Part shown: one piece after another, positions 9,597 to 18,974 of the stretch
How the letters are laid out: each line of letters opens with the position of its first letter
How positions within the stretch are numbered: position 1 is the stretch's first letter
DNA from: Pectinatus frisingensis
GTDB lineage: Bacteria; Bacillota; Negativicutes; Selenomonadales; Selenomonadaceae
Direction: 5' to 3'
NCBI RefSeq assembly: GCF_015732285.1
Contig: NZ_WIQU01000069.1
Coordinates: 1-64,000, forward strand
DNA: 64,000 bases
The notes under the pieces: generated by a model
Database searches by the model: none
What the model was told of the DNA's origin: nothing
What the model saw: the letters and a program-made list of their open reading frames with translations, nothing else
Translations under genes and position numbers: made by a program

Positions 9597-11444
9597 TTGG
9601 GATCAAGAGATACAACAAATAGATTAAAAGCCTTATCCATTATCTCTATACTGGTAATATTTGTGCTAATTATTCGTTTGGGATATTTGCAGATATATCA
9701 GGGGGATTTTTATAGAAAGCAGGCTGAGGGTAATCGCATAAGGATAATTCCTACGATGGCATCGCGGGGGACAATGTATGACTGCAATGATAATCCGGTG
9801 GTTATGAACCAGCCAGGTTTTACTGTGGCAATATTACCTTTAGATGAAAAAATAAAACCTGAACTGATAGGTAATTTAGCAGTGCTCTTGAAAATGGATA
9901 GAAAAAGTATTGAAGAGAAGATAAAAAAACACCAAGGGTTTGATCCGATACGGCTCAAGACAAATGTCGGGCCGGAAATCTGGACGATATTGGAAGAACA
10001 AAAGGAAAAATATCCAGGAGTAGTAGTGGAAGCCCAGCCAATCAGGGATTATATTTATAAAACAGTAGGAGCCCATACCTTTGGATATGTCGGTGAAATA
10101 AATGAGGAAGAATTAAAAAAACACAATGATGATAATTATAAGTTGGGTGATATTATTGGCAAATTTGGACTGGAAAAAGTATATGATGAGTATTTGCGGG
10201 GTACACCAGGCGGCGAGCAGGTTGAGGTTGATGCCACGGGGAAGCCTGTTCAAATATTAGGGAAAAAAGAACCAATACAGGGCAAGGATCTCCATTTGAC
10301 GATTGATATGGGGCTGCAGTTAGCGGTGGAAAAAGCCATTGATGATCGGCTGAGCGAAATTCATGCCCATGCGGCGGCGGCAGTGGTTATGAACCCGAAA
10401 ACGGGAGCTATTTTGGCTATATGCAGTCGGCCGTCTTTTGATCCTAATAAATTTGCCGGAGGAATTTCAGAAAAAGATTGGAATCAAATAAATAGCAATC
10501 CTTATCATCCTATGGATAATAAGGCCATAACAGGTGAGTACCCACCTGGATCCATATTTAAGATAGTGACAGGCACAGCTGCGCTTAATGAACATAAAGT
10601 TACACCGGAAGAAATAATATTCGACCCAGGTGTATATTGGCTGGTACCTAAACACAATGCTGATGGAGAAGCTTTAGGTCCGATAAACTTTAGTCAGGCA
10701 TTGGCACATTCGGATAATGTGTATTTTTATGAAATGGGAAACCGGGTAGGCATTGACACATTGGGAAAATATGCAAAATTATTTGGGCTTGGTGAAAAAA
10801 CCGGTGTTGATTTGCCTTATGAGGCAAGTGGCTTGATTGCCAGCAAGGCTTATAAGAAAAAGGTTTATAATGAAGATTGGTATCTTTCAGAAACACTGGA
10901 TGCCGCTATTGGACAGGGGTTTAATCTTGTAACACCGATTCAGGCAGCTATGATAATGAGTGAAATTGCCAATGGTGGTACCAGGTATAAACCATATCTG
11001 GTAAATGATATAACCAATCCGGATGGCTCGGTTTATAAACATTTTGACCCGGTGGTGGAAGGACACTTGGATGGAGTTGATCCTGCTTTTATAAAATTGA
11101 TTCAGCAAAGTTTGTTAGAAGTTACTAGAATTGGTACAGCAGCCTCTTTTTTTGGCGGTTCTTTTCCCGTAAACATAGCAGGCAAAACAGGGACAGCAGA
11201 AAATCCACATGGGGCTGATCATGGCTGGTTTGCTGCTTATGGGCCATATGAAGATCCCAGTATAGTAGTGGCAGTCATTGTAGAAAATGGTGGATATGGA
11301 GCACAATCAGCAGTTCCAATAGGCAAAGCAATTCTTGAGGCAGCCTTTCACCTGGTACCGGAACCACCGTTGGTTGATCCACAGACAGCAACATCGGCTG
11401 CGTTCAATAATGATATTAAATCTGGTGTAAAAGTAAGTCATTAA
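9597..11444 (+). CDS. mrdA: Penicillin-binding protein 2 (elongation transpeptidase)
   Basis: Class B monofunctional PBP that cross-links peptidoglycan in the MreBCD elongation machine. The protein is 615 aa. An N-terminal membrane helix (LSIISILVIFVLIIRLGYL) precedes the dimerisation domain, followed by the transpeptidase domain. The catalytic SxxK is S319-I-F-K, the SxN motif is SDN at about residue 374, and KTGTAE lies near 530. The start is TTG at 9597 with GAGGAG 8 bases upstream. The mreBCD-mrdA order supports PBP2 and not the division enzyme PBP3. Confidence 0.95.
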   Translation: MGSRDTTNRLKALSIISILVIFVLIIRLGYLQIYQGDFYRKQAEGNRIRIIPTMASRGTMYDCNDNPVVMNQPGFTVAILPLDEKIKPELIGNLAVLLKMDRKSIEEKIKKHQGFDPIRLKTNVGPEIWTILEEQKEKYPGVVVEAQPIRDYIYKTVGAHTFGYVGEINEEELKKHNDDNYKLGDIIGKFGLEKVYDEYLRGTPGGEQVEVDATGKPVQILGKKEPIQGKDLHLTIDMGLQLAVEKAIDDRLSEIHAHAAAAVVMNPKTGAILAICSRPSFDPNKFAGGISEKDWNQINSNPYHPMDNKAITGEYPPGSIFKIVTGTAALNEHKVTPEEIIFDPGVYWLVPKHNADGEALGPINFSQALAHSDNVYFYEMGNRVGIDTLGKYAKLFGLGEKTGVDLPYEASGLIASKAYKKKVYNEDWYLSETLDAAIGQGFNLVTPIQAAMIMSEIANGGTRYKPYLVNDITNPDGSVYKHFDPVVEGHLDGVDPAFIKLIQQSLLEVTRIGTAASFFGGSFPVNIAGKTGTAENPHGADHGWFAAYGPYEDPSIVVAVIVENGGYGAQSAVPIGKAILEAAFHLVPEPPLVDPQTATSAAFNNDIKSGVKVSH

Positions 11445-11536
11445 TTGATGACGCAGGCAGGAATATGCAATGCCTAAAGAGAATTCATCTAAGATAAGTA
11501 TCTATAGGTATATAAAATCATGGATAAGCAGGATGT

Positions 11537-12190
11537 ATGATTATGGGTGAAGAAGTTGTATTTAAGGGAAGTCGGTCTGGTCTGAAATTGGTTCTGACTA
11601 ATACGGCCGATTTCCCGACAATTGAAAACTTAATAAGGAAAAAGCTGGATTCGTCGTTTAATTTTTTTCAAAAGGGAACAATAATTCAATTAGAAGCGGA
11701 ATGGACAAATAAATCTCAGAAACAGCAATTAGAAAAACTTTTTGAAACATATGGATTGGTTTTGCAAAATACAAGTATAACAAAACAAGTTCAAAGAGAT
11801 GCGGCCGCTAATAATAAGAAAATAGAAAGTACTGCAGAAGAAAAGGCCAGAACAGCAAAAAAAACAATTATAAATCAAACGATACGGAATGGGCAGGAAG
11901 TAATATCCGATGGTTCTGTTGTTATTAATGGCAATGTAAATCCCGGAGCGACAATAATTGCCGGAGGGAATATAGATGTCAGAGGATCATGCCGTGGCAT
12001 TGTTCACGCGGGAGCATTTGGAGATATAACAGCTGTAGTAATGGCGGATCATCTTATTCCCATGCAGATACGGATTGCCGATATGGTGGCACGCGCACCG
12101 GATAAATGGATGTCTAAAGCCGACGCTCCCTATCCGGAGAAGGCTTATATCAACGGCGGACAAATTATTTTGGAAGCAATTAACCGGTAG
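11537..12190 (+). CDS. minC: Septum site-determining protein MinC
   Basis: Inhibitor of FtsZ polymerisation that, with MinD, blocks division at the poles. The protein is 215-217 aa. Its N-terminal domain starts VVFKGSRSGLKLVL. The C-terminal beta-helix shows the repeated GNVNPGATIIAGGNIDVRG pattern, followed by GIVHAGAFGD, which binds MinD. The ATG at 11543 is an equally good start, with AGGATG just upstream. It is directly followed by minD and minE. Confidence 0.95.
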   Translation: MIMGEEVVFKGSRSGLKLVLTNTADFPTIENLIRKKLDSSFNFFQKGTIIQLEAEWTNKSQKQQLEKLFETYGLVLQNTSITKQVQRDAAANNKKIESTAEEKARTAKKTIINQTIRNGQEVISDGSVVINGNVNPGATIIAGGNIDVRGSCRGIVHAGAFGDITAVVMADHLIPMQIRIADMVARAPDKWMSKADAPYPEKAYINGGQIILEAINR

Positions 12191-12201
12191 GAGGAAGGCA
12201 T

Positions 12202-12990
12202 ATGAGTGAGGTAATAGTCATAACATCGGGAAAAGGCGGAGTCGGTAAGACAACAACTACTGCTAACATCGGTGTGGGACTGGCTATACGCGGGAATAAA
12301 GTGGCACTTATTGATACGGATACAGGACTTAGAAATCTTGATTTATTGCTTGGTCTAGAAAATAGAATTATGTATGATTTGGTTGATGTAGTAACAGGCC
12401 GTATCCCTTATAAAAAAGCGTTAGTACGTCATAAAAAACACGAAAACTTATTTTTGCTGCCAACTTCACAGATCAGAGATAAAAGTTCAGTTAATGGTCA
12501 GCAGTTGGTAGATGTCTGCAATCAGATGCGCGGCGAGTTTGATTATATATTGATTGATTGTCCGGCTGGAATCGAGCAGGGATTTAAGACTGCGATAGCG
12601 GCAGCAGATTATGCTATTGTTGTTACTATGCCGGAAATTTCGGCTGTACGGGATGCAGATAAGATTATTGGTGAACTTAACCGTGCGGATAAAGATCATA
12701 TAAAACTTATTGTTAACAGAATACGAAGCCATATGGTGGAATCAGGTGATATGCTAAATATGGATGATATAAATGATATATTAGCCATAGAATGTATTGG
12801 ACAAGTGCCTGATGATGAAATGGTAGTGACTTCGACAAATCGCGGCGAACCGGTGATTTCCAATAAAAAGTCTCTGGCAGGTCAAGCCTATAACAATATA
12901 GTAGGACGAATTTGCGGAGAACAGATTCCCTTTCTTGATTTTCGTAAGAAATCATTGTTTGATAAACTTAAACAGATATTGCATGTGTGA
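12202..12990 (+). CDS. minD: Septum site-determining ATPase MinD
   Basis: Membrane-associated ParA-family ATPase that recruits MinC and is released by MinE. The protein is 262 aa, a usual length. It has the deviant Walker A motif SGKGGVGKTTT at residues 8-18 and LIDTDTGLRNLDLLLG for switch I. The basic, hydrophobic C-terminus (FDKLKQILHV) fits the amphipathic membrane-targeting helix. GGAGGAAG precedes the ATG. It lies 11 bases after minC. Confidence 0.97.
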   Translation: MSEVIVITSGKGGVGKTTTTANIGVGLAIRGNKVALIDTDTGLRNLDLLLGLENRIMYDLVDVVTGRIPYKKALVRHKKHENLFLLPTSQIRDKSSVNGQQLVDVCNQMRGEFDYILIDCPAGIEQGFKTAIAAADYAIVVTMPEISAVRDADKIIGELNRADKDHIKLIVNRIRSHMVESGDMLNMDDINDILAIECIGQVPDDEMVVTSTNRGEPVISNKKSLAGQAYNNIVGRICGEQIPFLDFRKKSLFDKLKQILHV

Positions 12991-13004
12991 AGGGGGTATA
13001 TCTC

Positions 13005-13295
13005 ATGTTAAAAGCTGTTATGAGGTTGTTTGGTCATGATGATAAACCATCAGGAAGAATAGCAAAAGATCGGCTGCGTGTTGTACTCATACATGACAGG
13101 GCTAATATTTCACCTGAAGTTATCAATCATATAAAAGATGATATAATCAAAGTGATTTCAAACTATATGGACATCAATCAGCATGAAATGGAAATAAGTT
13201 TATCTGATGATGAAAACTCGGTGGCCCTGTTGGCCAATATACCGGTGAAACGAATAAAACCACAAGTTATGTCTTCACGTAATATGCATAGATGA
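13005..13295 (+). CDS. minE: Cell-division topological factor MinE
   Basis: Stimulates the MinD ATPase and so produces Min oscillation. The protein is 96 aa. The N-terminal MinD-binding segment contains KDRLRVVLIHDRAN, and the C-terminal topological domain contains NQHEMEISLSDDENSVALLANIPV. I use the ATG at 13005, which has GAAGGGGG 8 bases upstream, rather than the GTG at 12987 inside the minD end. MinE, and not only DivIVA, is typical of diderm Firmicutes. Confidence 0.95.
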   Translation: MLKAVMRLFGHDDKPSGRIAKDRLRVVLIHDRANISPEVINHIKDDIIKVISNYMDINQHEMEISLSDDENSVALLANIPVKRIKPQVMSSRNMHR

Positions 13296-13314
13296 TAAAC
13301 AATAATACGAACAG

Positions 13315-13352
13315 AAGAAATGGCCTTTTGGTGAAACAAAAGGCCATTTCTT
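13315..13352 (+). terminator. Terminator after minE
   Basis: Perfect 16-bp inverted repeat, AAGAAATGGCCTTTTG and its complement, around the loop GTGAAA. It closes the mre-mrd-min run. Its symmetry could also stop transcription from the other side. Confidence 0.85.
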
Positions 13353-13402
13353 ACGGAATAAGATATAAAATAATATTTATCACGGGAGATAGGGAGATTT
13401 AA

Positions 13403-14392
13403 ATGTTTTACAAACGCCTTATAGTGTTGTTGCTGTTAGTCGGAGTTATCTCTTATTGTGTAATATATTTTACCGTAGATATAAATACATTAAAAACTTT
13501 AATTGATTTTCAACCATGGTCAATTGCCGCGGCATTCTTTAGTGTTGCTATTGGACTTTTTTTGGATGGATTAAGACTGACACAGCTGATTAAAATATCC
13601 GGCGAAAAAATAACTCCCCTGCAAGCTGCAAGAGTAGTTTTTGGCAATTATTTTTTAGCCTTACTGACACCTGGATTTTCTGGTGGAGCGGTAGCTCAGT
13701 TGATGTTTTTGCGTCACGCGGATATTCCTATAGGAAAAGCAACGGTCATTGTAATCGTGCGCACGCTCGTTTCTATAGCATTTTTATTTGTCTGTATGCC
13801 GTTTATTTTATTGAGTGATGATGGAGTTCTGCCATGGATATCAAATGAAACTTTGTTATTTGTTTCAATATTGGCGATCGGAGCTGTTGCACTTTTAGTA
13901 TGGGCCATGGTAAGTGGTTATTTTGATAAAGTGGCGATATTCATTGCTAAAAAAATATCCCACAAAAAAGGCCGCAAATTAATCGGCTTTTACCGTGATA
14001 ATAAAAAAGCTATATTGCTTTTGGCATCATCGCCGGCTGGATTGTTAAAAGTCTTTATTATATCAGGATTGAGTTTGATTGCTCTTTATTCAGTCGTTCC
14101 CTTTTTATTGTTGGGTCTGGGGGTAGATATTAATTGGGCGCTGGTAATGGGGCGGATGATTTTTTTGAATATATTTTTGTATTTTTCACCTACACCTGGT
14201 GGCTCAGGAATAGCAGAAGGCGGATTTGTTTTGTTATTTAATACGATAGCTCCGGTTGGCACAGTGGGGGTAGTAGCGGTGGCATGGCGCCTTTTTGCAG
14301 AATATATACCGTTCTTAGTAGGATTTTATTATACGCTCAAATCATTTGGGCGTAGTTTTTTGGGGAAATCTTCATTTAAAAAGACTAGTTGA
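13403..14392 (+). CDS. Flippase-like integral membrane protein (LPG synthase TM-domain family)
   Basis: The 329-aa protein has about eight hydrophobic segments and the family signature SPTPGGSGIAEGG near residues 256-268, seen in the membrane domain of lysylphosphatidylglycerol synthases (PF03706, also AglD/YbhN-like). The cytosolic aminoacyl-transfer domain of MprF is absent. A lipid or polyprenyl-lipid flipping role is therefore likely but unproven. GGGAG lies 6 bases before the ATG. It stands between minE and ruvB with its own leader after the minE terminator. Confidence 0.8.
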   Translation: MFYKRLIVLLLLVGVISYCVIYFTVDINTLKTLIDFQPWSIAAAFFSVAIGLFLDGLRLTQLIKISGEKITPLQAARVVFGNYFLALLTPGFSGGAVAQLMFLRHADIPIGKATVIVIVRTLVSIAFLFVCMPFILLSDDGVLPWISNETLLFVSILAIGAVALLVWAMVSGYFDKVAIFIAKKISHKKGRKLIGFYRDNKKAILLLASSPAGLLKVFIISGLSLIALYSVVPFLLLGLGVDINWALVMGRMIFLNIFLYFSPTPGGSGIAEGGFVLLFNTIAPVGTVGVVAVAWRLFAEYIPFLVGFYYTLKSFGRSFLGKSSFKKTS

Positions 14393-14432
14393 TGTATATT
14401 GAATATGATTTTTAATTTTACAGGAGAATGGC

Positions 14433-15464
14433 ATGGAAAATAATGAAAACCGTATTATTGCGGGAACCGAAAATGATATGGATACATGGCAGTACAGCCT
14501 TCGTCCTAAAAAATTAAGTGAATATATCGGTCAGGATAAGGTTAAGGAAAATCTGGAAATATTTATTAAAGCGGCGATATCACGTGGTGAAGCACTTGAC
14601 CATGTGCTTTTATATGGCCCTCCGGGGTTGGGTAAAACAACATTGGCATCGATAATAGCTAATGAACTGGGAGTTAATTTTCGTGTGACCTCAGGTCCGG
14701 CAATTGAACGCTCGGGAGATTTAGCAGCTCTTTTGACTAATCTTACGGAAAAAGATGTATTATTTATTGATGAAATACACCGTCTGTCACATAGTGTGGA
14801 AGAAGTGCTGTATTCTGCAATGGAGGATTTTGCTCTTGACATAATAATTGGCAAAGGGCCGTCGGCACGTTCCATACGGCTTGATATTGCTCCTTTTACT
14901 CTTATTGGTGCAACGACAAGAGTGGGAGCACTGGCATCACCTTTGCGTGACAGGTTTGGTGTTGTATCCCGCTTGGAATATTATGAACCTGAAGCATTGG
15001 TTTATATTATAAAAAGGTCGGCGGAAATATTGGAAATTGCTATTGAAGATCGGGGAGCTATGGAAATAGCTCGACGGTCACGCGGTACACCACGAGTGGC
15101 TAACCGCCTGCTGAAACGGGTGCGTGATTTTGCCCAGATAAAAGGTGATGGAGTCATTACTGATTCGATAGCTGATAGAGCCTTAGCTATGCTTGAGGTC
15201 GATAAGGCAGGATTGGATAATATTGACCGGCGCATGCTCATGACGATGATCGATAAATTTGGCGGCGGTCCTGTGGGTGTTGAAACACTGGCGGCAGCGA
15301 TAAGTGAAGAGCGTGATACTATTGAGGATGTATATGAACCGTATTTATTACAGCTCGGTTTTATTAATCGTACACCGCGTGGACGGGTCGTCACAGCCTT
15401 GGGGTATAAACATATGAATTTACCGATACCTAATGTCGAAAATCAAAGCCTGTTTGATGGATGA
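14433..15464 (+). CDS. ruvB: Holliday junction branch migration helicase RuvB
   Basis: AAA+ motor that drives branch migration with RuvA. The protein is 343 aa. It has Walker [10 protein letters not shown], Walker B LFIDEIHR, sensor [18 protein letters not shown] and a C-terminal winged helix ending in [21 protein letters not shown] is 6 bases before the ATG. RuvA and RuvC are not nearby. Confidence 0.97.
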   Translation: MENNENRIIAGTENDMDTWQYSLRPKKLSEYIGQDKVKENLEIFIKAAISRGEALDHVLLYGPPGLGKTTLASIIANELGVNFRVTSGPAIERSGDLAALLTNLTEKDVLFIDEIHRLSHSVEEVLYSAMEDFALDIIIGKGPSARSIRLDIAPFTLIGATTRVGALASPLRDRFGVVSRLEYYEPEALVYIIKRSAEILEIAIEDRGAMEIARRSRGTPRVANRLLKRVRDFAQIKGDGVITDSIADRALAMLEVDKAGLDNIDRRMLMTMIDKFGGGPVGVETLAAAISEERDTIEDVYEPYLLQLGFINRTPRGRVVTALGYKHMNLPIPNVENQSLFDG

Positions 15465-15497
15465 AGTATGTGTTTATAAACTATAAGAAGGGTAGAT

Positions 15498-16106
15498 ATG
15501 AAAGTATTACTACATATGTGCTGCGGGCCATGCTCCTGTTATCCGGTTAAACAGCTGCGGGCTGAGGGACACGAATTGTCCGGTTATTTTTTTAACCCCA
15601 ACATACATCCGTATAAAGAATTTAAACGACGGTTTGATACTGCAATAGAGTTTGCAGAAAAAGTTGATTTGCCCATACAGATAGATCGAAACTATCAACT
15701 TAGAGATTTTTTGTGGCGGGCTTTATCTGCGGAAAAACGTGAAGAAACATTGACAGAAAAACCGCGTTGCCGCATGTGCTATGCCTGGCGGCTGCATCAG
15801 ACGGCAGTATATGCCAAAGAAAACGGTTTTGATGCATTTACATCAACATTATTTGTCAGTCCTTATCAGCTGCATGATGTAATGAAAGATGTTGCAGAAA
15901 AAATATCACGGGCAGAGAATATACCGTTTTTGTATGAAGATTTCCGTCTCGGTTGGAATGAAGGCGTAGAGATTTGTGAAAATCTTAATTTGTACAGACA
16001 ACCTTATTGTGGATGTATTTTCAGTGAAGAAGAACGCTATAGTAATAGGTGGAAAAAGGAACATAAAAAGAAAATGAAAAAACTGCGGGAAGAATTGCAG
16101 GGATAA
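15498..16106 (+). CDS. queH: Epoxyqueuosine reductase QueH
   Basis: Catalyses the last step of queuosine synthesis in tRNA, reducing epoxyqueuosine; it replaces the cobalamin enzyme QueG. The protein is 202 aa and matches the QueH (former DUF208) pattern: MCCGPCS at residues 7-13, PRCRMCYAWR in the middle and PYCGC near the C-terminus. These cysteines bind the iron-sulfur cluster and a second iron site. AAGGG is 5 bases before the ATG. It is followed by a T-rich terminator. Confidence 0.92.
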   Translation: MKVLLHMCCGPCSCYPVKQLRAEGHELSGYFFNPNIHPYKEFKRRFDTAIEFAEKVDLPIQIDRNYQLRDFLWRALSAEKREETLTEKPRCRMCYAWRLHQTAVYAKENGFDAFTSTLFVSPYQLHDVMKDVAEKISRAENIPFLYEDFRLGWNEGVEICENLNLYRQPYCGCIFSEEERYSNRWKKEHKKKMKKLREELQG

Positions 16107-16109
16107 AGG

Positions 16110-16147
16110 TCGGCTTTGGATAATTATATTCAAGGTCGATTTTTTTT
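16110..16147 (+). terminator. Terminator after queH
   Basis: A 13-bp stem with three G-U pairs, TCGGCTTTGGATA against TATTCAAGGTCGA, 4-base loop, followed directly by eight T residues. Confidence 0.85.
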
Positions 16148-16173
16148 GAATTAAACAGTATATAATACAAATA

Positions 16174-16204
16174 AACTTGATAGTCAGATATCAAGTTATA
16201 TAAA
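16174..16204 (+). promoter_or_regulatory. Promoter with overlapping inverted repeat before the 16248 gene
   Basis: Perfect 9-bp arms AACTTGATA and TATCAAGTT with a 6-base spacer (16174-16197). The left arm contains TTGATA (16177-16182), which makes a -35 element 16 bases from TATAAA (16199-16204). A protein bound to the repeat would cover the promoter, so this is a candidate operator. Another TATAAT lies upstream at 16161. Confidence 0.5.
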
Positions 16205-16247
16205 GGTGTTATAAACATTTGAATAAAAACGATTTTAAGGAGTATTG

Positions 16248-17006
16248 ATGCTTATGAATAAAACAGAGCAATTTCAAGTCAGTGTTGCGGCAGGGAAAAG
16301 ATTGATAGCTAAGGCTGTTATTAATATGGAACAGATAAAAATTGCATCGCAGGAACATACTGTGGTAATTATTTCCGGCAGCACCAATGGGTATGTGGCA
16401 GAGGAACTTTTAAAAAAGATACAGCAAAAAGACGATTTTTCCAAGGAGAGTTTTCTACGAGGGGTTAATGTTATACATGGTGCCAAGATTCCAAAAGGAA
16501 AGTGGTCAAATACTGATGTTGTTATAGAAAAAGGTATATGGGTAAAAGGGAAAACAATATTTGATGTAGCGGCTGATTTGGGGAAGAATGATATTATTTT
16601 GAAGGGGGCAAATGCTGTGCAGCCAGATAGAAAACTTGCCGGCATACAAATAGCAAATCCTAAACTTGGAACCAGCGGGCCAATTTTAGAAGCCGTTTTA
16701 GGCAGACGTGTACAATTGATTTTGCCGGTAGGTTTAGAAAAACGTGTTTTTGGCGATATCGTGGAAATGGCTGAATTGATTAATGATTCATCAACATCGG
16801 GTACCAGGTTATTGCCAATTACAGGGACGATAATTACTGAGTTAGAAGCCATAAATATTCTTTCTGGGGCACATGCCGAATTGATAGCTGCAGGGGGAAT
16901 ATTTGGCGCGGAAGGCAGCTGTCGATTTGCCGTGAGCGGAACTGATGAACAGCTTACTAAGATGGCAGATATAATGCATGTTGTTCAAAAGGAACCTTTT
17001 TTTTAG
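16248..17006 (+). CDS. Conserved protein of unknown function
   Basis: I do not recognise the family. The protein is 252 aa (250 from the ATG at 16254), soluble, with no signal peptide or membrane segment. It has an alpha/beta look with glycine-rich turns: VVIISGSTNGYVAEELL near residue 40, ILKGANAVQ near 120, NPKLGTSGPILEAVLGRR near 142 and AAGGIFGAEGSCRFAV near 220. Lysine, Asn and Gly in these loops suggest binding of a small phosphorylated ligand, but that is only an impression. AAGGAG lies 5 bases (16248) or 11 bases (16254) upstream. It is a single-gene unit. Confidence 0.7.
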   Translation: MLMNKTEQFQVSVAAGKRLIAKAVINMEQIKIASQEHTVVIISGSTNGYVAEELLKKIQQKDDFSKESFLRGVNVIHGAKIPKGKWSNTDVVIEKGIWVKGKTIFDVAADLGKNDIILKGANAVQPDRKLAGIQIANPKLGTSGPILEAVLGRRVQLILPVGLEKRVFGDIVEMAELINDSSTSGTRLLPITGTIITELEAINILSGAHAELIAAGGIFGAEGSCRFAVSGTDEQLTKMADIMHVVQKEPFF

Positions 17007-17082
17007 TAGATGACTTGTTTTTGCCGTAAGGATGATTGATAGATTATAATATAGCTGTGAAATATAGTAATATTATGATAAT

Positions 17083-17107
17083 AGGATAATTTTCTTAAAA
17101 TTATCCT
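17083..17107 (+). terminator. Perfect hairpin downstream of the 16248 gene
   Basis: Arms AGGATAATTTT and AAAATTATCCT, 11 bp, loop CTT. No T-run follows, so termination is plausible from position but weakly supported; it may be an RNA-stability hairpin or a binding site. Confidence 0.4.
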
Positions 17108-17147
17108 TATGTATGGTAAAATGCATATATGCTGTATATAACAGAAT

Positions 17148-17177
17148 TTGACATATAATACCAAGAAGCATTATATT
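17148..17177 (+). promoter_or_regulatory. Promoter of the 17220 gene
   Basis: Consensus TTGACA (17148-17153), an 18-base spacer and TATATT (17172-17177), 43 bases before the start codon. Confidence 0.65.
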
Positions 17178-17219
17178 ATTACGAATGAACAATTACTATA
17201 ATTAGGGAGAAATGGATAA

Positions 17220-17738
17220 ATGAGTGAGAATCTTAATACCGTTAGATGGGGAATTCTCTTGTCGGTTATTACTATATTATTTGGTTTTATTATAGGTGCA
17301 GCTATGGGAGGTGCTGAATCACAGATAAAAGACTACTGGATGACATTGGCACAACCCGGATTAGTGAATGTATATCAAAATGATCCTCAGAAAATAACAG
17401 ATATTATAAACAGTTCATGGAAAATGCTGCAACGGGCTCATATGCATGCTGCTGCAATAGGAACTGCAGCATTGGTAATGTCGGTGATAATGGCTAATTT
17501 AAATGCGGGAGAACGTTGCAGACAGATCGTGACTTTTATTTTAGGCTTGGGTGGATTAGGTTATTCTTTATCTTGGTTTTTAGTGGCACTGCGTGCACCT
17601 GTAATAGGAAACGTTCATATTGTGAAGGAGTCATTATTTTTCCTGGCGGCACCGTCAATTGGCATGCTGCTGTTGGGAACAGTAATTGTTATAGTGATGG
17701 GCATAAGGTCTATCTTTATATATCGCGCTTACTATTGA
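17220..17738 (+). CDS. Small polytopic membrane protein, unknown, with HxH motif
   Basis: The 172-aa protein has four predicted membrane helices: about residues 10-30, 68-90, 100-120 and 138-163. Helix 2 begins with RAHMHAAAIGT. The histidines at about 75 and 77, at a membrane edge, could bind heme or metal, as in some oxidoreductase subunits. I cannot assign a family. AGGGAG lies upstream of the ATG. It is monocistronic, with a promoter before it and a hairpin after it. Confidence 0.7.
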   Translation: MSENLNTVRWGILLSVITILFGFIIGAAMGGAESQIKDYWMTLAQPGLVNVYQNDPQKITDIINSSWKMLQRAHMHAAAIGTAALVMSVIMANLNAGERCRQIVTFILGLGGLGYSLSWFLVALRAPVIGNVHIVKESLFFLAAPSIGMLLLGTVIVIVMGIRSIFIYRAYY

Positions 17739-17777
17739 TATAAGTGTATTCAATATTACGATATGCAAATTGATTAT

Positions 17778-17820
17778 AAACACCGCTTAATATTATTTTG
17801 GGCGGTGTTTGTAATGTAAA
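17778..17820 (+). terminator. Terminator after the 17220 gene
   Basis: AAACACCGC and GCGGTGTTT pair perfectly over 9 bp around a 25-base loop; the right arm ends in TTT followed by GTAATG. The loop is long, so moderate confidence. Confidence 0.6.
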
Positions 17821-18017
17821 AGTATTACAGAGTTATGGTTATGGGATATTTGTTGATTAATAAGTGTAGGATAAGAATGATAATTTAATTTATAAAAATA
17901 TTAAATTATGGCGATTTTAAGTAAAAGTTAAATTTATCGGCTTTATTAGTGGTTGTTTTTAAACTATAATAGATGACATGGCATAATACCATGATAATAA
18001 ATATTTTGGGGAGACCA

Positions 18018-18965
18018 ATGAAAAAGCGCATTTTAAAAAATGGTGCAAAATTTTTAGCTACAGTGTTAATACTATTTATACTTACGGCACCATTAATAAT
18101 ATTATTTGGACCATTTGAAAACTTGAAGCGTACGGTAGTTGGGGCAGTGTTGAAAAGTAAACATCCTCAATATATTACGTGGCTCTTTAGCCAGGAGGAA
18201 CTTGCCAAAATCGTAGGAGAAGATAGTGCGGCACCAGAGCAAAAACTATTTAAACTTAACGCCCGAACCGATTCATCGCTTAATTTGCAAACGATAGAGG
18301 CAGCACGTTATAAGGGATTTTTGCTGGAAATATCTAATCCGAAACGAGTACAGGTTGCAACTGCTGAAAATTTGGGAGAAAAAGGAGAAACAACCAGTAA
18401 TATTGCAATTGCTAATGATGCTTTGGCAGCAATTAATGCCGGAGGATTTTATGATGATAATGGCACAGGGACAGGTCGTAAACCGTATGGTTTTATAATT
18501 CATCAGGGGAAATTTTTACTAGGAGAAACCTCATTGCCAACAGAGATAAATGAATTTGTAGGTTTTAATAAAGAAGGAAATCTGCTTGTTGGTAAGTACA
18601 GCAAAAAGACATTGGAGGAATTAGGAGTACAGGAGGGAATTTCTTTTGGCCCGCCACTTATTGTTAATGGTGAGAAGACAATTAACAACGGGGATGGCGG
18701 CTGGGGAGTCGGACCACGTACTGCCATCGGACAGCGCCGCGATGGTACCGTATTATTTTTAGTCATTGATGGCCGTCAGCCGGGATATTCGTTAGGAGCA
18801 ACTTTGCGCGATGTTCAGGATATTTTATATGAACAGGGTGCATATACGGCGGCAAATCTGGATGGCGGCTCGAGTTCAACGTTGTATTTGAATGGAGAGG
18901 TTGTTAATAAACCAGCGGATTTATTGGGCGAACGAATGATTCCTACAGCATTTATCATAAAATAG
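18018..18965 (+). CDS. Exported phosphodiester glycosidase family protein (DUF2233/NAGPA-like)
   Basis: From the ATG at 18018 the protein is 315 aa. The N-terminal basic residues and hydrophobic helix (FLATVLILFILTAPLIILFG) form a signal anchor. The rest is the NAGPA-like domain (PF09992): INAGGFYDDN, GPPLIVNGE, GPRTAIGQ, LFLVIDGR and the hallmark NLDGGSSSTLYLNG near the C-terminus. The family includes the enzyme that uncovers mannose 6-phosphate and proteins acting on bacterial envelope glycans; the substrate here is unknown. GGGGAG is 4-5 bases upstream; an upstream ATG at 17973 has no ribosome site. A second member lies at 27976. Confidence 0.85.
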   Translation: MKKRILKNGAKFLATVLILFILTAPLIILFGPFENLKRTVVGAVLKSKHPQYITWLFSQEELAKIVGEDSAAPEQKLFKLNARTDSSLNLQTIEAARYKGFLLEISNPKRVQVATAENLGEKGETTSNIAIANDALAAINAGGFYDDNGTGTGRKPYGFIIHQGKFLLGETSLPTEINEFVGFNKEGNLLVGKYSKKTLEELGVQEGISFGPPLIVNGEKTINNGDGGWGVGPRTAIGQRRDGTVLFLVIDGRQPGYSLGATLRDVQDILYEQGAYTAANLDGGSSSTLYLNGEVVNKPADLLGERMIPTAFIIK

Positions 18966-18974
18966 GAGAGGTAT

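Noticed and set aside
16274-16852. Minus-strand 192-codon frame
   Set aside because: Antisense to the 16248 gene; its Ser/Pro/Phe-rich composition is that of a shadow frame.
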